64,000 bases of DNA. Origin: CAVSWN01 sp963770995 (lineage in GTDB: Bacteria > Acidobacteriota > Vicinamibacteria > Vicinamibacterales > CAVVIG01). The DNA lies in NCBI GenBank assembly GCA_963770995.1, contig CAVYRS010000004.1, forward strand, positions 558,001 through 622,000, written 5' to 3'. Shown piece by piece: positions 46,101 to 54,158 of this stretch (position 1 is its first letter; each line of letters starts with the position of its first letter). The notes beneath the pieces were generated by a model. The model was not told where the DNA came from and made no database searches. It was given only the letters and a program-made list of their open reading frames with translations. The position numbers and the translations under genes are program-made.

Positions 46101-47126
46101 ATGAAGAAGAAATCGCGTTTCCTGCAGACGCCGATCGAGCCGTTCGCCGTCGAGGCGGGTCTGCGTGCGGATCAGGTGCTCGCGCGCATGGAGCGGATTT
46201 CGTTCCAGGGGCGCAACCTCGCAACCGCGCATCGCATCTGGCAGAAGATGCTGCAGGACGATGTCACGATTTTCATGGGGATGGCCGGCGCGTTGTCGGC
46301 CGGCGGCCTGCGCCTGATCGTCGCGCACCTGATCCTGCATCGCTACGTCGACTGCCTCGTCTCGACCGGCGCCAACCTCTATCACGACCTGCACGAAACG
46401 CGCGGCCAGCATCACTACGTCGGATCGCCGCACGCCGACGATGCGGCGCTCGCCGAGGATCGGATCGATCGCGTGTACGACACCTACGCCAGCGAAGAGG
46501 AGTTCATCGCGAACGACAGCTGGATTGCCGAGTTCGCGTCGACGCTCGAGAAGCGCCCGTACACCACGCGCGAGTTTCTCTATCTGCTCGGCGGCCACCT
46601 CTGGAAAACGACCGGCAGCGACGGCATCCTCACCGCGGCGTATCGCGCCAACGTCCCGATTTTCTGCCCGGCGATCGCCGACTCGTCGATCGGCATGGGC
46701 CTGTCGCAGGCGCGGCAGAAGACGCCCGGCGCCGGCTACATCGACATCATCGGCGACATCGTCGAGTCGGCGAACCTGGTCATCCGCCGGCCGCGGACGG
46801 CGTCGGTCGTGCTCGGCGGCGGGACGCCGAAGAATTTCATCAACCAGGCCAGCGTGCAGGCGGAGTTCTACAGCGACGAGGTCGGCGGCCATCGCTACGC
46901 GCTGCAGATCGTGACCGACGTGCCGCATTTCGGCGGCGCGTCGGGATCGAGCCTCGAGGAGGCGCAGAGCTGGGGCAAGCTGGCCACCGATTCGGCGAGA
47001 GTGTCGGTGCAGGCCGACGCGACGATCGCGCTGCCGCTCCTGGTCAGCGCGCTGGCGATCACCGCGGCCGCCGCTGCTGGCGACGCGGAAACGGCCAGTG
47101 TTCACACTGGCCGTCGCGCGTCATGA
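46101..47126 (+). CDS. Deoxyhypusine-synthase-family protein (probable polyamine enzyme)
   Basis: 341 residues, clean frame. Family features are the NAD-binding segments (FMGMAGALSAGGLRLIVAHLI, about 55-75; LVSTGANLYHDLHETRG), PIFCPAIADSSIGMGLSQ (about 193-210), and the catalytic-lysine loop LGGGTPKNFINQA with Lys244. Bacteria lack eIF5A, so hypusine formation is not expected; characterised bacterial members of this superfamily act as homospermidine synthases. The next gene is an agmatinase, which would supply putrescine. The start ATG 46101 has no strong ribosome site. Confidence 0.88.
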   Translation: MKKKSRFLQTPIEPFAVEAGLRADQVLARMERISFQGRNLATAHRIWQKMLQDDVTIFMGMAGALSAGGLRLIVAHLILHRYVDCLVSTGANLYHDLHETRGQHHYVGSPHADDAALAEDRIDRVYDTYASEEEFIANDSWIAEFASTLEKRPYTTREFLYLLGGHLWKTTGSDGILTAAYRANVPIFCPAIADSSIGMGLSQARQKTPGAGYIDIIGDIVESANLVIRRPRTASVVLGGGTPKNFINQASVQAEFYSDEVGGHRYALQIVTDVPHFGGASGSSLEEAQSWGKLATDSARVSVQADATIALPLLVSALAITAAAAAGDAETASVHTGRRAS

Positions 47127-47171
47127 CCGTCGACGGCCAGACCGTGCCGAGCGAACGCTTCGAGGAAGTGA

Positions 47172-48080
47172 ATGAGCCTGCCGTTTGAGTACGACCGCGT
47201 CGCCGTCGGCGAGTTTGGCGGCACCACCCCGACCACCACCGATTTCGAGCACGCCCGCGTCGTCATCCTTCCGATTCCGCTCGATCGCACGACGTCCTAC
47301 GTCTCCGGCACGCGCAACGGGCCGCACGAGATTCTCGTCGCCTCGTCGCACCTGGAGCTGTGGGACGAGGAGACGCAGACCGACGTCCACAGCATCGGGA
47401 TCTTCACGCTGCCGGAGATGGAGTTTCCGTTTGCGTCGATGGACGAGGTCGTGTGCGAGATTCGCCGCGTCGCTCGGCGAGCTCGTGGCGCGCGACAAGT
47501 TTCCGATGATTCTCGGCGGCGAGCACTCGATCACGCCGCCAGTCGTCGCCGCGGTGGCCGCGCAGTATCCGGGCTTGTCGGTGCTGCAGATCGACGCGCA
47601 CGCCGACCTGCGCGAGTCGTTCATGGGCACGCCGCACAACCATGCGTGCGCGATGCGGCGCACGCTCGAGTGCGCGCCGGACGACGCAGGTCGGCATCCG
47701 CAGCCTGTCGCCGGAGGAAGCCGCGGCGGTCTCCGTCGCTTCGCACGACGATCTTCTACGACTACAACATGCGCGACGATCCGCACTGGATCGATCGCGT
47801 CGTCGACTCGCTGACCGACACGGTGTACATCACGATCGACGTCGACGGCCTCGATCCGGCGATCATGCCGGCGACGGGCACGCCGGAACCGGGCGGCCTG
47901 TCGTGGTACGAGGCGCTGACGCTGCTGCGGACGCGTCATCGAGGCGCGAACGGTCGTCGGCTGCGACCTCGTGGAGCTGTCGCCGATCGGCGGCAACGTC
48001 GCGCCGAACTTCCTCTGCGCGAAGCTGGTCTACAAGATCCTGTCGTACCGGTTCGGGCGGGAGATCGCGGAAGGCCTTAG
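47172..48080 (+). CDS. speB: Agmatinase SpeB (frame broken)
   Basis: About 300 residues of the ureohydrolase family. MSLPFEYDRVAVGEF, then (after a break near 47470) LVARDKFPMILGGEHSITPPVV, LQIDAHADLRESFMG with manganese ligands (GGEHS, DAHAD), IDVDGLDPAIMPATGTPEPGGL (third ligand set DVDGLDP), and ELSPIGGNVAPNFLCAKLVYKIL. At least three one-base breaks; the precise end is uncertain but near 48080. Converts agmatine to putrescine and urea. It starts 45 bases after the deoxyhypusine-synthase homologue, suggesting one polyamine operon. It converges with the TPR gene, whose stop overlaps. Confidence 0.88.
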   Translation: MSLPFEYDRVAVGEFGGTTPTTTDFEHARVVILPIPLDRTTSYVSGTRNGPHEILVASSHLELWDEETQTDVHSIGIFTLPEMEFPFASMDEVVCEIRRVARRARGARQVSDDSRRRALDHAASRRRGGRAVSGLVGAADRRARRPARVVHGHAAQPCVRDAAHARVRAGRRRSASAACRRRKPRRSPSLRTTIFYDYNMRDDPHWIDRVVDSLTDTVYITIDVDGLDPAIMPATGTPEPGGLSWYEALTLLRTRHRGANGRRLRPRGAVADRRQRRAELPLREAGLQDPVVPVRAGDRGRP

Positions 48081-48795
48081 GTCTTCTTCAGGTTATCCAG
48101 CTCCTTGCGCGCGTCGCCGAGATACGGCGACTCGGGGAAATTCCTCGACCAGCCGGTTGAAGGTCTGCTGCGCGTCGCTGCGCTTGCCCGCGTCCAGGTA
48201 GGTGCGACCGAGCTGCATCAGGATGCCGTCCACCGGCAGCGGACCGTCCTTGCGCTGCGCGAGCTCCTTGAACGTGTTGATCGCCTGATCGTACTGGCCC
48301 TGCGCGCGCCTGCGCTTCGGCCAGACCCAGTCGCGCCATCTGCCCGTAGATGGCGTTGCCCGCTTTGTCGATGACCTGCTGATACGCCGTCGCCGCCTGC
48401 GCCGGGTTGCCGAGCACCATGTAGGTGGCCGCCTCCTGGAAACGGGCATAGATGCCGGCGTCGGTGCTGGGGTAGGCGTCGGCGGCCTCTTTGAACTTCG
48501 TCAGCGCGGCCTGCGCGCGTTCGCGTTCGGTGTTGAACCGCAACCCTTGTTCCGCGGTGCCCGGCGGCCCAATCCGCGCATCCTTGACGGCCACAGCTCC
48601 CGCCAGTAAGGTCGCGGCCTTGGTCTGCGTTCGCTCACGCCACGCAAAGAAGCCGATCGCCAGGATCACGATCGCGGCCGCGGCGAACAGTCCCCACAGG
48701 GCTTCCCGGCGCTTCTCTTCGAACCGGCCCGTGAGATCGCGCGCGAGCGTCTGCAGCTCGTTTTCCTTCAGATGATGACGTTCGGCTCGCTTCAT
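48077..48795 (-). CDS. TPR membrane protein, YfgM-like (frame broken)
   Basis: About 238 residues. A charged N-terminus (MKRAERHHLKENELQTL), one membrane anchor (ALWGLFAAAAIVILAIGFFAW, about 33-53), and TPR repeats facing out: ALTKFKEAADAYPSTDAGIYARFQEA, QAATAYQQVIDKAGN, then after a break near 48310 QYDQAINTFKELAQRKDGPLPVDGILMQLG, ending ELDNLKKT at 48077. Resembles the YfgM/ancillary translocon family and BamD-like TPR proteins; function not certain. A tRNA gene lies upstream on the other strand. Confidence 0.72.
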
Positions 48796-48875
48796 AGATC
48801 GGTCCCATTGTCGGCGATTTGTCCGCCAAAGTTCAAATACGCCGGTTTGCTACACTGAAGCCTCCGCGTCCATGT

Positions 48876-48949
48876 GCGCCCGTAGCTCAGTTGGATAGAG
48901 CATCGGTTTCCTAAACCGGGGGTCGCAGGTTCAAGTCCTGCCGGGCGCG
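48876..48949 (+). tRNA. tRNA-Arg (anticodon CCT)
   Basis: 74 nt cloverleaf: acceptor GCGCCCG pairs with CGGGCGC (48942-48948); D arm GCTC/GAGC; anticodon stem TCGGT/ACCGG with loop TTCCTAA giving anticodon CCT at 48910-48912; T arm GCAGG/CCTGC with loop TTCAAGT. Discriminator G. CCA is not encoded. It reads AGG codons. Confidence 0.96.
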
Positions 48950-49332
48950 TTACACCTGCGGGTGTATTCCGGTCACAGGGGGTCCCGACTGACAAATGAC
49001 TGACAATCGGTGGAGTGTCGAGGGGCGAAAAGTCCCCTCGAACAAGTGGCGCAGGGTTTCAGCCATGCGTTCGACGACGTTTGTAACCGCACGGTCGTGC
49101 CAGTGCAGATCGATCCCCGAGGGCTGCCTTGAGCGCCTTGAGCCGGCCTTTCACGGTCACCGGATCGCGCAAGCTCCTTCAGCCTCGACGTATTTCGCGA
49201 AGTACAGGCCTTATCGCACCCAACCCTCGCCCTTCTGCGACAGCGCGTCAAAAGTTGTACCAGTGTGGGCCGCACGGAGAGAATCTCAAAATAATCGACT
49301 GCCAATGTGCGGCTCGTGATTGACCGATAACC
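48950..49332. other. Gene-poor stretch after tRNA-Arg, possible decayed recombinase
   Basis: 383 bases with no intact gene. On the minus strand around 49060-49130 the translation LHWHD followed, in another frame, by VVERMAETLRHLF resembles the histidine box region of tyrosine recombinases, but stops and shifts abound. A small stem-loop CGAGGGG..AAAA..CCCCTCG lies near 49019-49040. Position beside a tRNA 3' end fits an old integration site. Weak evidence. Confidence 0.25.
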
Positions 49333-49590
49333 GTGAACATGTCGTCTGCCTCGGTCGTGGTCCGGCCTTCAGTCGTTAGAAGATTCCTGGCGATCGCCGT
49401 CGGAACCGTTGTCGGTCTGGATATCCTCCGCATTGTCCTGCGCTTCGGATTTCACGTCAGCTCGCCCATGACCATCATCAATGTCAGCTGGGAGGGGAAT
49501 CTGCCCACCTGGTTTTCGACGATGCTGCTGGCCGCGAACGCGCTGCTGCTTGCCGTGATCGCGCACGTGAAGATTCCCACCGGTGGTGGC
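49333..49590 (+). pseudogene. N-terminal fragment of a membrane protein interrupted by an IS
   Basis: About 85 codons from GTG 49333 (or ATG 49339) with two helices: RFLAIAVGTVVGLDILRIVL and LPTWFSTMLLAANALLLAVIAHV. The NLPTWFST block is typical of a family of unnamed membrane proteins whose next part should contain a DE..HE motif. Instead the reading leaves the family at about 49590, where the transposase end begins. The missing part resumes in altered form at 50554-50832. Confidence 0.65.
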
Positions 49591-50550
49591 GGCGCCGTCG
49601 GGGACGGGCGCCGGGTTGCACCAATCTTCGATACGGAACGGGTTCGATGGCGACCGCTTGCTGGACCAGTCGGAAAAACAATTTGCCACGGTGTCGGGAC
49701 GTTCGACGGTTGAAGCGAAAGGTGAACTCGTCCAGGTAGTAGTCCAGATGGGCGTGACTCACGGCGCCTTGATGAGTGCCAAGCAACCAGCGTTTGAGCA
49801 GCGAGACCACGCGGTGGACCCGCGGCAGCAGTTCGGTGGCAACTGCGGGGTGTCCGCGAAGGAACGACACACGATGGTGGTACCGGATCTTGACCCGTTC
49901 GTAGCCGTCCCATCCATCGGTGTGTACTTCGCTGCCCGGTTCGATGACATCGTCGATGAACGCCTGCAGCGTCTTGGCTTTTCCGTCGGGGATTCGGCGC
50001 ATTCGGATCCGTCCGATGCCGCGGCCCACTTCTTCGGCCGCGACGACAACCAGCGCTTTGGTCGCCGTCGACCGCCCCTGCGCGCCGCCGCCTCCCACAA
50101 AGGTCTCGTCGACCTCCACCCGTCCCGAGAGGCCGATCGCGGCCCGGTCGAATCATGGCGCGACGCAGCTTGTGCAGCCACGCCCACGCGGTCTGATAGC
50201 TGCCGAGCCCCAATACCTGCTTCAACGCCAGAGCACTCGTCCCCGTTTTGGTGCTGGTCACGCACCACATCGCGCGGAACCACATGGTCAGCGGGGTCCT
50301 GGTGTCCTGGAAGATGGTGCCGGCCGTCACCGAGGTCTGTCGTCCACAAGCCGCGCACTGCCACAGCACCGCTCGCACGGCCCAGGCCTTCGCGCCCCGG
50401 CAGACGGGGCAGCGAAATCCCTCGGGCCAGCGCAGCCCCGTCAAGTAGGCCCGACAGGCCGCCTCGGTCGCGAAGCGCGCCTCGAATTCGGCCTGCGTCC
50501 GCGGATAATCCTCCACGGCGCCGGACGCTATATGTAGCGGTCACCTGAGT
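49590..50550 (-). mobile_element. IS1595-type insertion sequence
   Basis: A transposase gene and its flanks, inserted in a membrane-protein gene. The right boundary is likely near 50545, where the minus strand reads AGGTGACCGCTACATATAG before the transposase start, similar in style to IS1595-family ends. I find no matching inverted copy at the left side and no clear 8-base duplication, so the left end may have been lost together with neighbouring host DNA. Confidence 0.65.
49600..50516 (-). CDS. IS1595-family transposase (one frame break)
   Basis: About 300 residues. An N-terminal zinc ribbon (CPVC...CAACGRQTS) and helix region (LTMWFRAMWCVTSTKTGTSALAL, LGLGSYQTAWAWLHKLRRAM) are followed, after an extra C near 50135, by the DDE domain: EVDETFVGG (first Asp), VHTDGWDGY (second Asp), HLDYYLDEFTFRFNRR (Glu). 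ATG 50516. The end is not well defined because the frame continues into the disrupted host gene. The break is either inactivating or a sequencing error. Confidence 0.85.
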
Positions 50551-50553
50551 CAA

Positions 50554-50832
50554 GTGGATAACCAGGTCCTGCGGTTTGTCTGGGACCTGCCGGCGCGCGG
50601 CCGCCGTCGGTTCGTCTGGGCGGCTGCCGTCTATGTCGGCGGGGCAGTCCTTGTCGAGGTGCTGTGGAGCGCATATATCGTGAACCACAGCCGCAACCTG
50701 GCCGCCAGTCAGCTCATTCGCACGCTCGAAGAAGGGATGGAGATGACCGGCGCGGCGATGTTCATCGTGGCTTTGAGCACGTACCTGGCTGAGGAGTTGC
50801 GGAGCGTGTCGATCACAATCACGGATCAGTAA
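50554..50832 (+). pseudogene. C-terminal fragment of the interrupted membrane protein
   Basis: 92 codons starting just beyond the IS: VLRFVWDLPARGRRRFVWAAAVYVGGAVLVEVLW (helix), then EEGMEMTGAAMFIVALSTYLAEEL (helix with the E-E-x-x-E-M-x-G motif), ending SITITDQ. With the fragment at 49333 it makes the first and last parts of one protein; about 80-90 codons of the middle (the expected W..L..iF..lS.DE region) are missing. Reading it as a separate gene is possible but less likely. Confidence 0.6.
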
Positions 50833-51008
50833 GGAGACGGTCGTCAAGAATGTGGCCTCCCGGGGATGCTGCCAACTTCTGGCGTCGCGGTTTATCCTGT
50901 ACGCCGACGTCGTGATCAGGCCGCCGGCACGAACACCCGCCTCCAGGTTCCTGATGGTTCCGTTGGCGTCGTGGGCGCTGATGGCGCTGGCGATGGGAGC
51001 CCGCCGCA
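50833..51008. other. Short intergenic stretch, nothing recognised
   Basis: 176 bases between the split gene and the glycosyltransferase. An open minus-strand frame reads RNLEAGVRAGGLITTSAYRIN, which I do not recognise. No promoter or repeat stands out. Confidence 0.4.
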
Positions 51009-52685
51009 TCACTGGCTCGAGCGGCGCCGGTAGATCGTGATGTTGGGACCCGGCCGCTGCACCGCGCTCAGCCCGGCCAGCGGGAGATAGAAATCATCGT
51101 CGCGGTCGTAGACGAGCGTCGGACTCGACGCGTCGTAGGCCACGAACATCTGCTCGAGCTCGTACCGATCGCGAAGCACCGTGAGCCAGGGATCCGGCAC
51201 GTTGCAGTACGACAGCGGGCATTGCTCGACGACGATCAGTTGAGGGGATCCCTCCTGTCCGCCAGCCGTGAAGAATCGGCCGGTTTCCGGTTCGAACGCC
51301 AGCGCGGGATACTGCTCCGGCGTGTCCGGAGCGGCCGTGGCCATCTGCACCTGCCCGGCCACCGTGCCCGTCTGCGCGATGCTCGCGCCTTCCGCATAGC
51401 GCGTCCGAATCCAGTCCGCGGCAAGCAGTCGGCTGTCTCTCCTCGACAGCAGGAGATCGGTGTGAATCGCCGATGCTAGTGACGGAGCTGCCGCCAGCGC
51501 CGCCACGACCCACGCAAACGCCGGCGCCGCCGCGGGCCGCCGCGACCAGCGCGCGATCGCACGTGTGGCTTCGACCACCGTGTGCGCCGCGGCGAGACAG
51601 AGAAACGGCACGACTGGAATGATGTAGCGCGCGAACGCGGTTTCCCCGGCGCCGATGAGCGCGTAGTACGCAAGCGGAAACACCACGAACAGCAGGCCCA
51701 ACCGCCGATCCCGCCAGACGTATAGAACGAATCCCGCCAGGCCGGCGACGACAATCGGCAGACCGACGCCGTAGCGCAGCGACGAAGTCAGGTGGACCAG
51801 CCAGCCCGGTCCCGCCATGGCGGCGTGCCCGCCGCGCAAGTGCGCGGAGATGCTTGCGAGCGCCGCGAGAAACGCCGGGCGATCGATCAGCGCGTAGGGC
51901 GTGCCGACAAAGAACGCCACAATCGCAAGGGCGATGTAGCCCGCCACGCGTCCAAGACGCAGGTTCCAGGCGTCGCGGGACTCGGCGGATCCGTTGAGAA
52001 TCGCGAGGACGGCAGGAAGCACGATCAGCCCCGCGTTGTACTTGGTCGACGCCGCGGCGCCCGCCAGGAGCGCTGAGCGAACCCAGTCACCCCGCAAGCG
52101 GCGCTGTGCGAACTTGACGGTGTAGAGGAACGAGACCGTGACGAGAAACGTGGCTGCCACGTCGGTGACGCCGAAATGCGAGTCGCGCACGTGCAGCGCG
52201 GCGCCGGCAAGAAAGAACGCGCCGATGAGCGCGGTCGTCCGGTCGAACAGCCGCAGGCCGATCGCGTGGACGGTGGCCACGGTGAGCACGCCTGCCGCGG
52301 CGCTCAGACCGCGGGTGATCAAGCGCAGCGGCGATTGGTCCCTCGACGCCGCCGCGAGAAACCTCACTTCGTAGGGGAACCAGCCGACGAGGCGGCCGAT
52401 TTGAAAGTAGACGACGAAGGCCGCGGTCGACGCGTAAAAGAAGAGCGACGGCCAGTCGAAGAAGCCGGGATTCCACGACCGGCTGAAGAACTTCAGCGCG
52501 ATCGCAACCGTCGCGTCCTCGTCCGGTCTCGCCAGCGTGTGCGGCAGACCGAAGCCGAGACCCCACACACGCAGGATAGCCGCCAGAACGAGCACCGCGC
52601 CGAGAGCCAGGGCGCCGTGCCTCGCGCCAGCCGGCTCACTGCCCTGCGCGTCGGGTTGCTGGCGCGGTTCCCGCAGCAGGGGCAT
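51009..52685 (-). CDS. Membrane glycosyltransferase, GT39/ArnT-PMT type (1)
   Basis: 558 residues from ATG 52685 (a TTG two codons earlier is also possible). About 11 membrane helices. The first outside loop carries LARPDEDATVAIALKFF, matching the acidic catalytic motif of dolichyl/undecaprenyl-phosphate sugar transferases (PDED). FFDWPSLFFYASTAAF, STKYNAGLIVLPAV and FARYIIPVVPFLCLAAAHTVV are typical of this family. It ends in a soluble C-terminal domain. It likely moves a sugar from a polyprenyl carrier to a glycan or protein outside the membrane; substrate unknown. The start overlaps the preceding gene by 50 bases. Confidence 0.82.
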   Translation of the reverse strand: MPLLREPRQQPDAQGSEPAGARHGALALGAVLVLAAILRVWGLGFGLPHTLARPDEDATVAIALKFFSRSWNPGFFDWPSLFFYASTAAFVVYFQIGRLVGWFPYEVRFLAAASRDQSPLRLITRGLSAAAGVLTVATVHAIGLRLFDRTTALIGAFFLAGAALHVRDSHFGVTDVAATFLVTVSFLYTVKFAQRRLRGDWVRSALLAGAAASTKYNAGLIVLPAVLAILNGSAESRDAWNLRLGRVAGYIALAIVAFFVGTPYALIDRPAFLAALASISAHLRGGHAAMAGPGWLVHLTSSLRYGVGLPIVVAGLAGFVLYVWRDRRLGLLFVVFPLAYYALIGAGETAFARYIIPVVPFLCLAAAHTVVEATRAIARWSRRPAAAPAFAWVVAALAAAPSLASAIHTDLLLSRRDSRLLAADWIRTRYAEGASIAQTGTVAGQVQMATAAPDTPEQYPALAFEPETGRFFTAGGQEGSPQLIVVEQCPLSYCNVPDPWLTVLRDRYELEQMFVAYDASSPTLVYDRDDDFYLPLAGLSAVQRPGPNITIYRRRSSQ

Positions 52686-53196
52686 GGTCAATCAACGCCT
52701 GAAGGGCCCTGGCACTTTGCACGTACTCCTGATACTTCCGCTGATACAGATCCAGCTTCTCGCGTTCGATCGCGTCCAGGTGCGCCCGCGCGGCGGGCGC
52801 CCCGCCCGACGCGGCGAGCGCCTGCTCGGCCACCGCGGCCCGGTCCTTGTACTCCGCGTCGTGCGCCCGCTCCCACGCCAACCAGCTCGTCGTCCACTGC
52901 GCATGCGCGGTCTGCACCTGATCCGGCGGAAACGGAAACGCATGCCCCGCGGCGTCGTCGAGAATCGCGCACTCTGCTGGGAACAGCCGTCGGACCGCGC
53001 CGGCCAGCGGATGCCAGACGAGCATCGCTCGCGGGTCCGCCTGTGCGGCCTCGAGGCCCGGCCTGAACGCTTGGAGGATCGTGAGCGCCCGGCCGCGGAC
53101 CGCGGCTTCGCGTCCGGCGCGGATCTCGGCGGCGATGCGAAACGCCGCGAAGGCAATCGCAGCGGCAACGATGAGCGCGGCGAGGACCAGATTCAA
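52636..53196 (-). CDS. Hypothetical membrane-anchored protein
   Basis: 186 residues. TTG 53196 overlaps the apt stop. One N-terminal membrane segment (LVLAALIVAAAIAFAAF, 3-19), then an Ala/Arg-rich helical domain including AECAILDDAAGHAFPFPPDQV and LDAIEREKLDLYQRKYQEYVQSARALQALI (likely coiled coil). I do not recognise the family. It sits between apt and a glycosyltransferase and overlaps both, so it belongs to that operon. Confidence 0.65.
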   Translation of the reverse strand: MNLVLAALIVAAAIAFAAFRIAAEIRAGREAAVRGRALTILQAFRPGLEAAQADPRAMLVWHPLAGAVRRLFPAECAILDDAAGHAFPFPPDQVQTAHAQWTTSWLAWERAHDAEYKDRAAVAEQALAASGGAPAARAHLDAIEREKLDLYQRKYQEYVQSARALQALIDHAPAAGTAPATRRAGQ

Positions 53197-53708
53197 TATT
53201 TCAGGACGGTGTGGACCTGTTCGTCAGGCAGCTTGGCACGTCCGTTCAGTGCGACCAGCTCGATGAGAAACGCCAGCGCATGCACGCGGCCACCCAACCC
53301 CTTCACGAGATCCACGGTGGCGCGCGCCGTGCCGCCGGTCGCGAGCAGATCGTCGACGATCAGCACGCGCTGCCCCTGCGTCACGCCGTCATTGTGCATT
53401 TCGAGGGCGTCCGTCCCATATTCGAGGTCGTAGGTCGCTCGCACAGTGGTCGACGGCAGCTTGCCTGGCTTGCGCACAGGCGTGAATCCTGCGCCAATCC
53501 GATCGGCCACCGCCGATCCGAAGATGAAGCCACGACTCTCGATGCCGACGACGATGTCGATGCCCTGATCCTTGAAGGGGATCGACAGACTGTCAACCGC
53601 CAGCCGGAACCCCGCCGCGTCCTGCAACAACGTCGTGATGTCGTAGAAAAGAATCCCGGCTTTCGGGAAGTCAGGGACGTTACGTATGCGTGTCTTGAGC
53701 TGTTCCAT
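53193..53708 (-). CDS. apt: Adenine phosphoribosyltransferase
   Basis: 171 residues from ATG 53708 (MEQLKTRIRNVPDFPKAGI). IESRGFIFGSAVADRIGAGF (about 62-81) and the PRPP motif RVLIVDDLLATGGTARA (about 119-135) are diagnostic. Salvages adenine to AMP. An upstream in-frame start would add ten residues from near a hairpin and is not preferred. Downstream is an overlapping hypothetical gene. Confidence 0.96.
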   Translation of the reverse strand: MEQLKTRIRNVPDFPKAGILFYDITTLLQDAAGFRLAVDSLSIPFKDQGIDIVVGIESRGFIFGSAVADRIGAGFTPVRKPGKLPSTTVRATYDLEYGTDALEMHNDGVTQGQRVLIVDDLLATGGTARATVDLVKGLGGRVHALAFLIELVALNGRAKLPDEQVHTVLKY

Positions 53709-53725
53709 GTTCACCATTTCGGTAG

Positions 53726-53795
53726 GCCACGAAACCACGAAAGCACGAAACCAACCTTGGTCTTATTGTTTTTCGTGTTTTCGTGTTTTCGCGGC
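53726..53795. repeat. CACGAAA tandem-unit hairpin, copy 3
   Basis: Arms 53726-53750 and 53771-53795 match at 22 of 25 positions in inverted orientation. Same three-unit layout as copies at 24028 and 41493. It lies between the acylphosphatase stop (53806) and the apt start (53708). Confidence 0.88.
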
Positions 53796-53805
53796 TGATC
53801 CTTGT

Positions 53806-54078
53806 TCATCGAATGTTAAAACCGGGATACCGGCTTTCGGGCACGGTGTCTTCAACCTCCACGTTCTCGACCCGCGCTCCGCTCGGCCCGTGACGGAGCT
53901 GCCCTTCGAATCGATCGACGGCCTCGGCCTCGCCTTCGGCCGCGGCTTCGACGCGACCGTCCGGCAGGTTCCGTACCCAGCCGTGCAGGCCCTCGCGGCG
54001 GGCGGCGCGTTCCGCAAAAAATCGAAACCCGACGCCCTGCACGCGGCCGCTGACCAGAAACCGTCGCGCGACTCTCAT
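53806..54078 (-). CDS. acyP: Acylphosphatase
   Basis: 90 residues. VSGRVQGVGFRFFAERAA (about 9-26) with the phosphate-binding arginine, and GLHGWVRNLPDGRVEAAAEG (about 30-49) with the catalytic asparagine, make the assignment clear. It hydrolyses acyl phosphates in the cytosol. A KTRKHE-type hairpin follows and a GGGCAGGAA-type hairpin precedes it. Confidence 0.95.
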   Translation of the reverse strand: MRVARRFLVSGRVQGVGFRFFAERAARREGLHGWVRNLPDGRVEAAAEGEAEAVDRFEGQLRHGPSGARVENVEVEDTVPESRYPGFNIR

Positions 54079-54092
54079 CTCCCAGGCTGGAT

Positions 54093-54158
54093 GGGCAGGA
54101 TAGGCTGGAAGGGCGGGAGGGGGAAGACTTTTCCTGCCCTTCCTGCCCTTCCTGCCCT
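54093..54158. repeat. GGGCAGGAA tandem-unit hairpin
   Basis: The left arm (54093-54123, GGGCAGGATAGGCTGGAAGG...) and right arm (54130-54158, three units of TTCCTGCCC) are inverted. The right arm holds the stop codon of the BNR-repeat gene (CTA at 54157). Same unit as the single arm at 14579-14618. Confidence 0.8.

Noticed and set aside
48792..48995. Minus-strand frame reading RPAGLEPATPGLGNRCSIQLSYGR
   Set aside because: It is the antisense of the tRNA-Arg gene, a well-known false gene.
48996..49319. 107-codon frame after the tRNA and its minus-strand counterpart
   Set aside because: No recognisable domain, no ribosome site, and located in decayed sequence.
49590..50550. Search for an 8-base target duplication and left terminal repeat of the IS
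   Set aside because: Compared both borders by eye; only short GC-rich similarity (GGCGCCGT) is shared, not convincing.
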